From: Dichetophora obliterata
Taxonomy: Eukaryota > Arthropoda > Insecta > Diptera > Sciomyzidae
Length of the DNA: 64,000 bases
Direction: 5' to 3'
NCBI GenBank assembly: GCA_963920525.1
Contig: OY986437.1
Span: 112,522,715-112,586,714, forward strand
Shown here piece after piece: positions 35,220 through 45,945 of the stretch (the first letter of the stretch is position 1; each line of letters begins with the position of its first letter). The notes below the pieces were generated by a model, which had not been told where the DNA came from, did no database searches, and saw nothing but the letters and a program-made list of their open reading frames with translations. The position numbers were made by a program, and so were the translations under genes.

Positions 35220-36343
35220 ATCGATAATATAGGTTAACCTACAGCACGCCAGATGTGCTGCTGATAATCTGGCCATCCTCATGATGGAGGATGGTATCGA
35301 CGTGGGCATTATACAGGAGCCCTGGGTCAGAGACTCAGTAGTAAAACCACTACAACATCTACTACAATAGAACAGCAGGTAAGCCAAAAACTTACATTGT
35401 AGCCAAAGAGCACATACACTTATTTCTACTCCCTAACCTTAGCTCTTAAGACCTGACAGTTGTCAAACTGGAGGGCGCCAACAATATTTTCACAACAAAC
35501 AGGGAAGCTCCTCCAGACGAGGTGAAGCGATTAGTGGCTACGGCAATGCAGGACAACACCACCACAATTTTGGGCTGCGATGCCAATGCGAAACACACAC
35601 TATGGGACAGCTCCGAAATAAACACTAGAGGTGAGTTTTTATTCGACTTCATAATTAACTCTAATTTAAACATATGCAATAAAGGAAATACACCTACTTT
35701 CACCTTTCCAAGTACTGACAACTTCACAGGCTGGAGTGAAGTCTTGGATATTACCCTTCTATCCGAAAACGAGTCTCTAAAAGTAATCAATTGGAGAGTT
35801 TCGAGCAAAAGTTTCTTCTCGGATCACAGCTTGATCCTCTTTGATTTGAATCTTGAAACAGAGGCCCCTCTTCTATTTCGTAACCCCAAACGTACTGACT
35901 GGGCCAAATTTGCCAAAGTGGCTCGCCCAAAAATCCGTTCTTTAGCCTACAAGCAAATCTCAACTGCGGAGGAGACTCTTCCGTGGAGGCCCTAGAGCAA
36001 ACAATGCAGGTTGCCTTTAGAGTCTCATGTCCCACTAGCAGGGGCAAGAAGAAATCTCTTCCGCCGTGGTGGAGCAAAGATCTATCCGACCTTAGGAAAA
36101 GGGTTAGAAAAATTTTCAACTCGTGTCATAGGCAGTGTCTTTGGCAACCATACAGAGACATCCTCAACACCTACAAGAAAGCAATTCGAGACGCGAAAAA
36201 ACATTCTTGGCAGGAATACACCAAACCGATCGACAATATAAAAGAAACGGCAAGACTAAGCAAAATTCTGTCCAAAGAAAGCACCAGTTCATCTTTCATT
36301 CGGAAAGACGATGGTACTTGGACAGAATCTAATTATAATTTTT
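35220..36343 (+). pseudogene. LINE L ORF2 N-terminal part (endonuclease)
   Basis: Heavily broken to 35455, then endonuclease at 35522-35995 with GCDANAKHTLWDSS, LDITLLS and FFSDHSLILFDL, the catalytic His/Asp region. The frame shifts near 35990 into the basic linker (PPWWSKDLSDLRKRVRKIF) before RT. RT itself is missing. Similar endonucleases occur in LOA-type elements of flies. Confidence 0.72.
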
Positions 36344-36348
36344 TTTAA

Positions 36349-36677
36349 ACCCACAAGTAGATCCAATCTACAATGTTGATGCATACGACAAGGAAATCAA
36401 ATTTCGAATGCAAACAGCCCATAAAAGAGCTAAAGAAATAATTCAAAAAAGAAAGAAAAAGGAAAATATCCTTTACGATAGAAATATAAACAGTCTACAA
36501 CTATCAGTAGGAGAATTAGTACTGCTTAAACAAGAGGGCCATAAGTTGGATAGTTTGTACAAAGGTCCATTTAAAGTAGTTGGGGTCGACAATAAAAATA
36601 ATGCGATTATCGCTGACGACAATAACAAAATCAGCACAGTACATATTGACAGACTAAGAAAATATATACAATTGTAA
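36349..36677 (+). pseudogene. pol: Element G integrase C-terminal tail
   Basis: VDPIYNVDAYDKEIKFRMQT matches in pattern the tail of C (VDPIYNIDNYVTELKFKLQT). The chromatin-facing C-terminus (EGHKLDSLYKGPFKVV, STVHIDRLRKY) ends at TAA 36675-36677. Open from 36349 but lacking the catalytic core. Confidence 0.8.
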
Positions 36678-37101
36678 TAAAGCACTAAAAAAAAAAAAAT
36701 TAAATTAAATTAAATAAAAATAAAAGAAAATTTCTACTCCTATTTCCTAGCTTCTATTTTATAGTTTCTATTATAATAAAAGATTATATAATTATATAAT
36801 CTTTTGAATCCTTAAATCTTTTGAATGAATGAAAAATAAATATTAAAACTAATTATAAGAATAAATTTAAATTTTTTTTTGTAATCAAATAAATAATAAT
36901 TCAATCTAAGCATAGTATAAAATATAAATAAATAAAATACATTTTTCATAAATAGGTACAAATAATATGCAAACATACATAGCAAAAAAAACCCAATGTA
37001 ATAAAAATAAAAATTAGAATTAATTATAAGAATATAAGAATAAATTAAAAATTTTTTTTTGTGAAAAAAAAATTGTAAATTCATTCCCCCAAAAAGGGAG
37101 G
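36678..37101 (+). other. Element G 3' noncoding region
   Basis: Extremely AT-rich, with two similar stretches around 36830-36880 and 37005-37060 (AATTATAAGAATAAATT). Ends in the polypurine tract AAAAAGGGAGG. Confidence 0.6.
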
Positions 37102-37352
37102 TGTAGCATAAGTATGGTTGCACAGTGTAACATATCACGCTCACATTGCATGCACAATACCAAGCGTCTAAGTCGCCGTGGGAATATGCTGCCTCAGCAT
37201 ATCTCACCTGACTTGCATACATTGGATGTGTCTGTGTGTGTGTGCATGGCTACGCTGTGCAGCAATAACAGCAGCATAAGAAAACAGAAAATAAAGTTCA
37301 GTCATAATAAAGCACTACAACCTGACGTTTCACTTAATCATACGTTTCTACA
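37102..37352 (+). repeat. 3' LTR of element G
   Basis: TGTAG...CTACA termini form a perfect 5-base inverted repeat. Length is 251 bp, preceded by AAAAAGGGAGG. It includes a short GT-rich run (37229-37242) and AATAAAG near 37290. Confidence 0.75.
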
Positions 37353-38366
37353 TAACAATAGGTCTTAAAATGAAATATAAACTTCAATTAATCAAAGAAA
37401 TGCTTGTCAATATTGAATACGCCTTACATTGGGCAAAATCAAATATTGTAAATTCATTTATATTATCTAATGTAGAAGTAAGTACTATTGAAAAATTAAT
37501 TGAAAAAGAAGAAATCCCATATATAAATATTGAAGAAGAATTAGAATTTAGTGATATAAAAATAGCCGCAAATGGCACATCTATAATTTATATTTTAAGC
37601 TTACCTACAACTAATGAAGAAATTTGTGAAAAAATACGACTCAAAGAAAGCATAATAAAATACATAAAAATGATTTTGAAGAAATACTAAGATGTAAAAG
37701 AAAAATATATGGACTAAGAAATGAATGTAAAGAATATAATAAAATAACTATTTGTAATGAAAGTAATCTTAAGGAAATTGGTAATGATAATTGTATTAGT
37801 AGCCTTATTAATAGTAAAAGACCAAACTGTACGAGTATGAACGCCGACCACATAGTTATCATAGAAGAATTGCAACCAGGAATACTGTTTTTAAATGACT
37901 TCAATGGAACAATCGAGATCGATGATCAATCACTGGAATTAAGTGGAACATTCATAATCAAGCACCACAACTCCACAATTAAAGTGCAAAATACGATTTT
38001 TTACGTATACGAAGTGAGCAATTTGCAACCCTTACCAGCCGTTTTGCAACAACAGAATCCAAAATCGAAAAGGAGATGCTGTCCTTACAATTGATGAAGG
38101 AACTATCGATAGAAAACAGAAAGAAGCTAGAGACGCTCAATAAAGTCAATAAAGTTGGTCTAACGTCAAATTTAGCGCTCATAGTTTCACTAATAATAGC
38201 CATAACAGTCATAGCCGCCAAAATTCCAGAGAAATTAAAAACAAGGAAAATTTGCAACAAAAAATCACCGACCCAAATACAAGCTGAAGTTACCAAATCA
38301 ACAGTAATTGGAATCGAAGATATTTCAAAACACCTACGGTCATCGAACGAGGACGTTCGAATTTAA
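37353..38366 (+). pseudogene. env: Element H env C-terminal half
   Basis: Segments in three frames: 37353-37690 (LIKEMLVNIEYALHWAK, comparable to D and E env), an interrupted Cys-containing part near 37690-37840, then 37837-38094 (IEELQPGILFLNDFNGTIEI) and 38076-38366. The last has a membrane segment near 38170-38225 and a basic tail. Two frameshifts at least. The N-terminal half and cleavage site are missing. Confidence 0.78.
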
Positions 38367-38375
38367 GGGCGAAGG

Positions 38376-38677
38376 AGTTAGCGCAAGTAACTTTTAAAAA
38401 CCTAAATCTAAGCATAAAACTGATGACACCATGTCTGCGAATGCACGCGCAACCGTTGCAGCACAGCGATCGACGGGAAGCGACGCGTCAGCAAGTTAAT
38501 AAAAGAACAAACAACAAAACAACAAAATAAAAAACAGGAAACAGGCAGCAGAAGAGTTAAGTTAAGTTATCAAATTATTGTTAGTTTCAGTTCTTAAGTT
38601 GAATTTAATTAATAAAGTCGCGTTAAACGAATAAAAAAATATTTTTTTATATTCAAGTAATGTAGAAAAATATAACT
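38376..38677 (+). repeat. 3' LTR of element H
   Basis: Begins AGTTAGCGC after a purine-rich GGGCGAAGG and ends ATATAACT. About 302 bp. Inverted ends AGTTA/TAACT. Confidence 0.7.
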
Positions 38678-39439
38678 TACATGAATAAAAATTAAACCAA
38701 CTGAGCCATTCGCACTGTTGTGATTTTGTTGAAATAATATACATAACAACGTTGCTATCAAATGTGCTTTGACGAAAACACAAAGTGTAGGCTAGTTGCA
38801 ACAATCATCATTGCTGTCCCTTAAAATTAACCGAAATTTTGCATTAGCAAACATAATTTTTTTGCTAATGCACCTCATTTTGAAGTAAAGAGGAAGTTTT
38901 TAAAAAAATTAACTTCTTAACATTCCATCGGCAGGCCTGCTTTGTTTTTCATCTGGGTATGCTTGGGTTGTGAGAATTTAAAAACAAAATGCACTTTTGA
39001 TCAATGAAATTAAACGCAGAATTTAATGCAATAGATGACCAAAATCCGTTATCATTTTCCGAACGCATATAAGAAAAATCGGTCATTGCCAATTTAAAAA
39101 ACACCCTAAAACTGCTGCCATTTTTCCACTGATTTAAGTTGTCTTAGTTTTCTTAGAAATGTATAGTACTAACAATTCCTGCAAAAACAATCAAGGCTTT
39201 TTGTTGGTTACTTTTTTAAAAAAAAAAATCAAGACTAACAACTAACATTTGTGCAAAATTTATGAAAATTTACTTCTCCATTTCGATAAAAAAACTTTGT
39301 ATATTTTTTCAAAAATCTGTTGACACAGTAACATTCTACGTTTAATTTCATTGCACAAAAATGCACAAGATGTCCCTCTCTCGCAATTTCTAAGAATTTT
39401 GGCTGAATCTATTAGGCGGCAACACCGTGTAATAATTCA
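38678..39439 (+). other. AT-rich spacer without recognisable features
   Basis: No open frame or repeat that I can support. A short inverted pair TTTTTGCTAATG/GCATTAGCAAA lies near 38842-38870. Confidence 0.5.
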
Positions 39440-40130
39440 ATTCACTCCACTACAAAAGTAAAGCCCATGGATTTTATTAATCGTTCTGATTTAAATATTT
39501 CAAAAACTGTCCTAGAGTTGATTACACGAAATCAAAAAGATATAAAAAGAATAAATTGAAAGAGGGAACCAATACCAAACTATAACCCCGATAATATATA
39601 CATGAAAAACGCTCAAGCACAAAGACATAAGACTACTAAAAAATATATTCAAGGAATTTTCAGGTAAATCAGGGAGCACTTGCATTAAATTTAGAAGACA
39701 AAACTATAGAGTTAGAACATTTAATGTCAACAATAACGATTCATACTAGAAATAGAAGGGGTTTGATAAATTAAGATGAAGGAACCATAAAGTGGTTATT
39801 CGGTTAGATGGACGATAAGGACACACAATTAATTGATGCTCACTTCAGAAAAATTGATCTAAATCTAAATCAAACACATATAATAGGAATTCTCAATAAA
39901 CAAATAAAAATCAATACAGACATACAAAATGTATGCAAAACGTTCATCTAATGTTAGAATCAAACAAAGCTTTTTTTAATGAAACTATTTCACTGGATAT
40001 TATTAAAAATTTACCAGAAATAAAAAATAACAGCTATTGGCTTATAATTAATCAGATAAGGGACAGAATTGAAAAAATTCAAGAGAGGCAGGATATAACA
40101 CAATGAACCGATTTATGCTAACTATTAAAT
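39440..40130 (+). pseudogene. Relic J: integrase tail and env start of another gypsy-type element
   Basis: 39480-39650 reads, with one stop, RNQKDIKRIN, NPDNIYMKNAQAQRHKTTKKY, which resembles the integrase C-terminus of some env-bearing gypsy elements. A splice-acceptor-like TTTTCAG ends at 39663. The env part follows: IELEHLMSTITIHTRNRRGL holds a cleavage-site-like RNRR followed by a broken hydrophobic stretch, then IDAHFRKIDLNLNQ. It has several stops and shifts and no long ORF. Confidence 0.5.
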
Positions 40131-40257
40131 AAAACGATTTTTTAATATTGATGGTTTAAAATTAAGATATTTCAAATGTAGTATTGGATTAATATTAAAT
40201 AATATAATTATATTTTTAGTTTTAATTCCAGAATTTTTCTATAAAAAATATGTTACT

Positions 40258-40832
40258 AATGGGTGATTCAATACGAGGTCCCTTTTTCAACTGGGTTGTT
40301 TTAACAGCTGTGATGTGTTAAATAGCTTGTCTATATGACGTTTGTATTCAGTATTCAATACGACTCAATCATGAATAGACTTACTCCTGAACAACGTTTA
40401 TTAATTGTGGAAACTTACTACCAAAATCAGTCATCAGTTATAGAATGTTATGGAGTTGTTCAAAATCATTTTGGTCGTTATGAGCATCCAAACCATGAAA
40501 CCATCACCAAATTTCTAACCAATTTTACACTATTGGACATTCGTCATTCAACCAGAGTGCATAGAGCACGTAATTTTGAGAATATTGCTGCAGTAGCAGA
40601 GAGTGTTCGTGAAAACTGTGATCAATCGATTTCTCGCCGATCTTGAATTTTGTCGAAATTTTAAAATTGGCCCCACAGAATGGACCATTTAACAGCTAGT
40701 CATTGGCAACATTTGAACGAAATAGTTTTTAAAAATTCCGATCATTCCAAATAAAGATTTGCATCAACACATCGATTTAAATGTATTTTATTTAGAAAAC
40801 AAAGTAGGAAGCTCTTTTTGGATAACCCTTTA
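40258..40832 (+). mobile_element. Internally deleted mariner/Tc1-like DNA transposon
   Basis: GGGTGATTCAATACGAGGTCCC at the left matches the reverse complement of the right end (ending GGATAACCCTT) at about 16 of 22 positions, and TA flanks each end. Inside is the N-terminal helix-turn-helix of a transposase. Then, after SISRRS, the text jumps to a short degenerate tail (NWPHR..HLTA) like the end of the DDE domain, so the catalytic middle is deleted. About 575 bp, MITE-sized. Confidence 0.6.
40371..40646 (+). pseudogene. Transposase N-terminal helix-turn-helix fragment
   Basis: From ATG 40371: RLTPEQRLLIVETYYQNQSS and RHSTRVHRARNFENIAAVAE, the DNA-binding domain (DUF4817 type) common at the N-terminus of fly and ant mariner-like transposases. 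About 91 codons against the ~350 expected, ending where the internal deletion begins. Confidence 0.65.
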
Positions 40833-40984
40833 ATTGTATAATGCCTATGCCAAATAATAAAATATACAAATAGATGTGCACTGAACAAAACTTGTAAAAA
40901 TAGAAAATGAAACTTTAATTATAAACGAAGAAAATTGTTTACCAAAAATGTTGCGACCAAATGATTGTATTAATGAATGATTTT

Positions 40985-41560
40985 CATGTAATAACTCTTG
41001 AACCATTAGGATTTTCATTTTGGTGTCTTCAGCAAAGGTCTTCCTATTATTCTGACCAACAACTTCCAGTGGGCTTATCGATTGAGTCTAACAAAAAGTC
41101 TTGCTTAAAGTCGAACGAAAAATTCGAACAACGTTGCGTATGAGTAATATTATTTGCTTTGAAGTGTTGAAAGCGGGCAAGACACATTGTCGCTTGAAAA
41201 AATAAATGTAGCATGTGAAAATTTGCACTTTTGAGATTTTTGAGAAAAATGGCTATAAATTCTAAAAAAAATTCGTAATTCGTAATCTATAGTGAAATGT
41301 GTCTGTAAACAAGCCTGAAATTCTGAAGAATATTGCACTGGTAGATTCTGAATTATAGCTTCTTTTTCTCGATAATCTCAAAAGTGAAAATTTTCACATA
41401 GACATTAATTTTCTCAAGCGACGATATGTGGCTTTTTAAAGATTTAAAGACAATTTCAAACGTAGTTTTTAGCAAAATTATTGGCCAGAATAATAGGAAG
41501 AACTTTGCTGAAGAAACCTAAATGAAAATCCTAATGCTTCAACAGTTATAAACATGCAAA
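40985..41560. repeat. Long palindromic element (inverted repeat ~570 bp)
   Basis: The left arm (about 40989-41265) and the reverse complement of the right arm (about 41335-41555) match over long stretches. Examples are ATTAGGATTTTCATTT, CTTCAGCAAAG, TCTTCCTATTATTCTG, GTCGCTTGA and ACTTTTGAGAT. An unpaired centre of ~70 bases remains. It could fold into one long hairpin. No coding capacity. Best explained as a palindromic MITE. Confidence 0.75.
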
Positions 41561-41805
41561 TGAGTGCATATCTGGATTAATTAAAAAAAACATTTGCACT
41601 AAAGTCTTCGGTAAAGTGGCAAAACGGATGTTAACACGAGATTCCTCAAATTGAAATGAAGTGAAAAACGTTGTAATTATTAAATACAGATTTTCGTGAC
41701 GCACAGTGTTATTAAACTCGTGTGTTCGCTAAGTTAAGTGCATTGTTGAATTTATTGCTTAAAGTGCATTGCTTGCATTTTGTTTCACTCAAGTAACAAG
41801 TAGTT

Positions 41806-42018
41806 ATGAACGCCGACAATATTTTACAATTGACAGTGACAGAACTCAAAGCAAAGCTGACGGAACTAGGTTTGTCAAGTCAGGGTTTAAAACAGAGTTT
41901 ACAAGACCGGCTCTTGACACGTTTTGGTGCTGTTAGAGGACAAGAAAATAACAGCACGCGGGTCATGTCGACTGCACTTCCAACCTTAAAAAAGTCACAA
42001 ATAATTCCGATAAACTGA
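41806..42018 (+). CDS. Small ORF with SAP DNA-binding motif
   Basis: A 70-codon ORF from ATG 41806. Residues ~9-38 (LTVTELKAKLTELGLSSQG, then LKQSLQDRLL) fit the SAP helix-extended-helix motif, which binds AT-rich DNA. The preceding AAAGTGCATTG-rich text looks like an LTR-element leader, so this may be the N-terminus of a truncated gag. No pol follows. A free-standing gene seems unlikely but cannot be excluded. Confidence 0.5.
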   Translation: MNADNILQLTVTELKAKLTELGLSSQGLKQSLQDRLLTRFGAVRGQENNSTRVMSTALPTLKKSQIIPIN

Positions 42019-42841
42019 TCAGCTTAATAAAAAAGTGGAACCAATTTATAATTTTTGTCATCTTTTTTTACAAAACTTTGTTGCTGCATTTTTAAAGCAA
42101 CAACACATTTCCGCATTAACCTGCTTATAAAACTAAAGTAATCAAATAAACACTGTAAGTATTTTTTTCTAATGCAATTACACATTTCCACATTAACCCA
42201 ATTAACTTATTAAAACTAAACAATGTAAGCATTTTTTGTGATTTTATTAATTTAACCAGTTTAAAATTGTTGTAGTCCGTAGTTAATTTAGGTATCCAAA
42301 ATAAAGTTATATATAAAAGACATTCCGTTTATGAAAGTCAGTTGAAGTTTAAAATAAAGTAAACGCAGTTTCAAATAAAGTGCAAGTAAAAACATTTATA
42401 TCTTTTTTATTTTTGTTTCTGGAATAAAACAAAACTAGCGCAGTCAAAGGCGATTTAATCAAAAGATTAAATAATAAAAGGACATTAAGACTCCTGGCTT
42501 AACTGTAGAACTAGATCATAAGATTGAGATCTATTTTCTTAATCAGAGGATCACAAGATTAAGCTCACCATTACAATTATACCGAATAAAACAACAACTA
42601 CCTGAAACGCCTCTAGTATAAGAGAAACCAGCTAAAAAACTATACAAAAAAAGAAGAAATAAAGCCATCGAAATGAGTCTTCCAGACCAAACAAAAAGAA
42701 AACAAACGCAAATCCCGATCACCGACCTCTTGAAATCAGAGGCAACCGAATATTTTTGAACCGCGTAAGTCCAAATATGGCTTCGATTAACCATTGTAGA
42801 GAAATAACCAAATTATGAGAAGCCTATTATGCTCTCGAAGA
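42019..42841 (+). other. AT-rich spacer with a ~75-bp imperfect tandem duplication
   Basis: ACACATTTCC.CATTAAC...TAAAACTAAA...GTAAGTATTTTTT occurs at about 42101-42165 and again at 42176-42233. Otherwise no supported feature. Confidence 0.5.
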
Positions 42842-42880
42842 TATACAGTTGCGGTCAAAATAATCGCAGTGCTCTTATAT
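42842..42880 (+). repeat. Possible Tc1-like terminal fragment
   Basis: TATACAGTTGCGGTCAAAAT, directly followed by AATCGCAGTGC, resembles the conserved outer end of some insect Tc1-like elements, including a TA at the edge. No partner end or transposase follows. Confidence 0.3.
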
Positions 42881-43099
42881 TCAGACATGTTTGGATAAAT
42901 AATACTAGTCTACAAATTTTCGATCCGGTAAACCGATTATCAATCCTAGATGTCCTTTCAATACTCGTTTCAAATTTGTACACAGTTTTCTCCGATATTG
43001 TAACATTTTCAAGATACAGGGTGTTTTACCATTTTAGCACGTGTTTAGTATTATTTATGTGGGACGGGAGTCTGTCAGACGGGTAGACGACAACACTGA

Positions 43100-43422
43100 C
43101 GGTCTGCACACAACCATGCGGCGGACGAAACTACTGACTGTGACAACAATATTAACAAACTGGACGATGAGAAGGGCAGCTAGACAAAACACGACGAAGC
43201 ATAGGTAGCTAACAACGACGATGAACGAACAAAGGACAGTTGAGTGACGAACGAATAAAAAGTAAGTTGTGTGCCGCTAAGCGACACTTAGTATTGTGAA
43301 AAAATTGTTAAAATAAAATTATTAAATAAATAACATGTAACAAAAGAATGAATTGTAACAGTCAATAAAGACTTTTTATTGTTTTAAATAAATATCCCAC
43401 AAATTGGGGGCTCAACCACGAT
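43100..43422 (+). repeat. Possible LTR end and primer-binding site of an unnamed element
   Basis: AACAGTCAATAAAG with a T run and TATCCCACAAAT leads to TGGGGGCTCAACCACGAT at 43405-43422. This has the TGG start and GC-rich form of a primer-binding site. GACGA-rich text upstream looks like U3/R sequence. There is no second LTR and no coding; E is inserted 70 bases downstream. Confidence 0.4.
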
Positions 43423-43495
43423 ATTTAAAGAAAAGAAACCGCATTGAAAAGCAAAAATAACTTTAATGGCTATGCTTGCTGTACTTTTACGTACA

Positions 43496-43816
43496 AGTTA
43501 ACACCTCACTTTATAACTCATATAATCCACACGCGCATCCGCTTCAAGTCCAGACACTGACGCTGCATTTCCCACATTGCAAAATAACGCCGACGCTTTA
43601 TCGCAAACAATTCCATAGAATTAGACCAACGACCAGACTTTACCTGCAGCGCAGCTATGCCAACATTAAAAGCAGCAGCGAGCAAGAAGCTCTGCTTTAG
43701 GTGTTATATTTAAGTTATAAAAATTGTTAGTTTAGTTTAAGTTTGGATACCAATAAAGAATGAGCTTTGGCTCAAAACAATATTTTTTTAATAAATCTAA
43801 AATAAAATAATTTAAC
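43496..43816 (+). repeat. 5' LTR of element E
   Basis: AGTTAACACC...ATTTAAC, 321 bp. GACGCT occurs once where the right LTR has it twice. AATAAA-type signals lie near 43752 and 43790. Confidence 0.88.
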
Positions 43817-43834
43817 TGGCGCCCGAGCAGGGAC
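43817..43834 (+). other. Primer-binding site of element E (tRNA-Lys type)
   Basis: TGGCGCCCGAGCAGGGAC directly abuts the LTR. It differs at one base from the tRNA-Lys3-type site known from retroviruses, and from the type used by element A. Confidence 0.75.
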
Positions 43835-44554
43835 CCAGGTCGCGTACGTGTTTCAAAAAGTTTGCTATTAAAAAAGTTAGTTTTTCGTATAAATCGACGC
43901 CAAGAGCCTCGTCGCGGATTAACCAAGAAACTTTAAAACTTGTTCACGTAAATCGACGCAAAGTGCCTCGTCGTCGAATAGGGAAACCAACGCAGGAAAA
44001 GCCTTCAAGCAGTGCAGGACCTGGGTTCCAGAACCACATCTGCTAAAAGCTCTATTCGGTGGAAGGAGCAGCTCATACAAGAATATTATTGGCAGGTACC
44101 TTAGTCACCGGCGGAGATCGGCCAAACGGGATTCTCTTACCGCGCTAATAGTATGAGAGGAACAATGTGGATAGTATTGTAAGTAAATTTTAGATGTTTT
44201 TAAGAAATTATAAAATATTATTAGTGACAAAAGGTCAAAATTGTGAAAAACCATACATAAAAATATTTTTTTCTTTTTTGAAAGATACTAGAATAGAAAT
44301 TATAAAAACTAAAATTCCAAAAAAAACTATCACAAAGTGTGGAACCTGCGATTCAAACTAAAATCATATAAAAAAAAAGGAAGAAAAAAAAGGAATTTAA
44401 GATAAAACTAAATAAAAGAAATTCCAAACTTTTAAATCTTGAAATCGAATATTAATAAATAATTTTTGTTTTTAAATCCATTAGCTATCTTATTGACTCT
44501 ATACTAAAAATACTTTATTCGTTCGTTCAATCCCAATAATCCATACTAGGAATA
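43835..44554 (+). other. 5' leader of element E
   Basis: About 720 bases with two copies of an AAATCGACGC.A.GCCTCGTCG phrase (43885-43915, 43951-43973). AT-rich from 44170 on. It should contain the donor for env splicing, but I cannot choose one. Confidence 0.5.
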
Positions 44555-45945
44555 ATGTCGAATCCAAATAATTTGATTAGACCAGTTCAGCTAGCAAGCA
44601 CTAGTGCTTCGAATACCACTCCTTCTCAGACACAAAACCCTCAAATGACTCAATCCGACATAGAAAACTTGGTATCGTCAATATTACAAAGAATATTACA
44701 AAATAATGAATCGACAGTAAATAGAAATACAGACTTTGACTACGCTACAGACCAAACAATACACCAACAGTATAGTGGACAGCTTAATGACTTAGATAGG
44801 ATACCCGACGTAGTCCGTAGTTTACGGGAGTTCTCCGGTAATCCAGGAGATTTCAGCTCTTGGAGAAAGAGCGTCGAAGAATATTACAGATTTATGAAAC
44901 CGTCAAAGGCACCCCTCGATATTTTGGCATCCTGAGCGTCATCCGCAATAAAATAGTAGGTAATGCGGACGCAGCTTTAGAATCATATAATACGCCGCTC
45001 GATTGGAAAGCGATTTCCAAATGTCTCACTCTACATTATACTGACAAAAGGGACATCACTACTCTTGAATATCAGCTTACCTCATTAATTCAGGCAACCA
45101 GACCATTCAACAATTTTATCAACAGGTGTACACTCATCTGTCTCTTATATTAAACAAAATATCGGGACTTGAAATGAGCCGCGAAACACTTAATGTGCTC
45201 AGCAAAACCTATAGAGATAAAGCCCTGGACACCTTTATAAGGGGTCTCAAAGGTGACTTACCTAGGCTTTTGGGAATAAAAGAACCCCTAGACTTACCCC
45301 AAGCTCTACACCTCTGTCTAAAAATGGAAAACCAAGGCTATAGAGCTCAATATGCAAACTGTAGCCAAAACACCAATCGGAGATTTCAACATCCGGAGCC
45401 ACCACCACTTCCAAGAAAACCAAACCTTGATAAACAAGTTTTTCATCCTCAACTAGCATATTTACCACAACCCTCTAGGCCAATATATCAACAAAACCAA
45501 AATCCAAATAATTTTAGAAATTTCCAACAGCAAAATGGATTTCATAGGTTTCAAGGTTTCCAAAGGACACCGCAACCAGCCTTTCGCCCTTTTCAGCCAA
45601 CACCTAAGCTCAGAGTAGAATCAATGGATGTAGATCCCAGCATCCATTCACGTAGAATAAATTATATGAATAGACCAAATGTACCAATATGCAGGGAAAA
45701 GAGAAAATGGCCCACCAAATCAACAACTGGCACCACCTAACAAAATCCAGAGACAGTTCCACATTGACACAAACAGTATAAACGACCAACAACACTACGA
45801 AACCACTATGACTTTAGAAGATCCAAACTACGAGCAATCATTAGCAGAATATGTTCAAGACATGAACATTAATACGGAAAATAGCAACAGCTTTGACGAC
45901 TATGAAGAGACTGTTGACCATACAGACATCCATTTTTTAGGTTAA
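44555..45945 (+). pseudogene. gag: Element E gag, three frameshifts
   Basis: ATG 44555 starts a Gln/Asn/Ser-rich N-terminus. Capsid ([18 protein letters not shown]) crosses frames near 44865-44935, near 45126-45153, and again near 45679-45740. The later parts include TFIRGLKGDLPRLLGI and a Pro/Gln-rich, Asp-rich C-terminus. No zinc knuckle is visible, as is usual in gypsy-type Gag. Three shifts mean no full Gag is made. Confidence 0.8.

Larger units (their letters stand above)
33891..36343 (+). mobile_element. LINE L: LOA/R1-like non-LTR element, 3' truncated
   Basis: A GC-richer 5' UTR (33891-34267), ORF1, then ORF2 covering endonuclease and the linker before RT. Sequence switches at about 36338-36343, in a T run, to the integrase tail of LTR element G. 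Loss of the 3' end is not how LINEs normally truncate, so a later deletion or recombination joined L to G. Confidence 0.7.
36344..37352 (+). mobile_element. Element G: 3' end of an mdg1/412-like element
   Basis: Integrase tail, noncoding tract, polypurine tract and a 251-bp LTR, all resembling element C in order and sequence style. It lies in the env of element H. Everything 5' of the integrase tail is lost at the junction with LINE L. Confidence 0.75.
37353..38677 (+). mobile_element. Element H: 3' end of an errantivirus-like gypsy element
   Basis: Env C-terminal half and a complete 3' LTR. Env starts mid-protein right after G's LTR, so G inserted into H. The LTR is AGTTAG...TAACT (38376-38677) and is followed by TACA, the kind of 4-bp target (TAYA) used by gypsy-type elements. 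The partner copy is lost. Confidence 0.75.

Noticed and set aside
37229..37242. GT-rich run as a regulatory element
   Set aside because: Too short and simple to support any function.
41806..42018. Calling the SAP ORF a definite host gene
   Set aside because: Surrounded only by transposon remains, very short, with LTR-leader-like upstream text.
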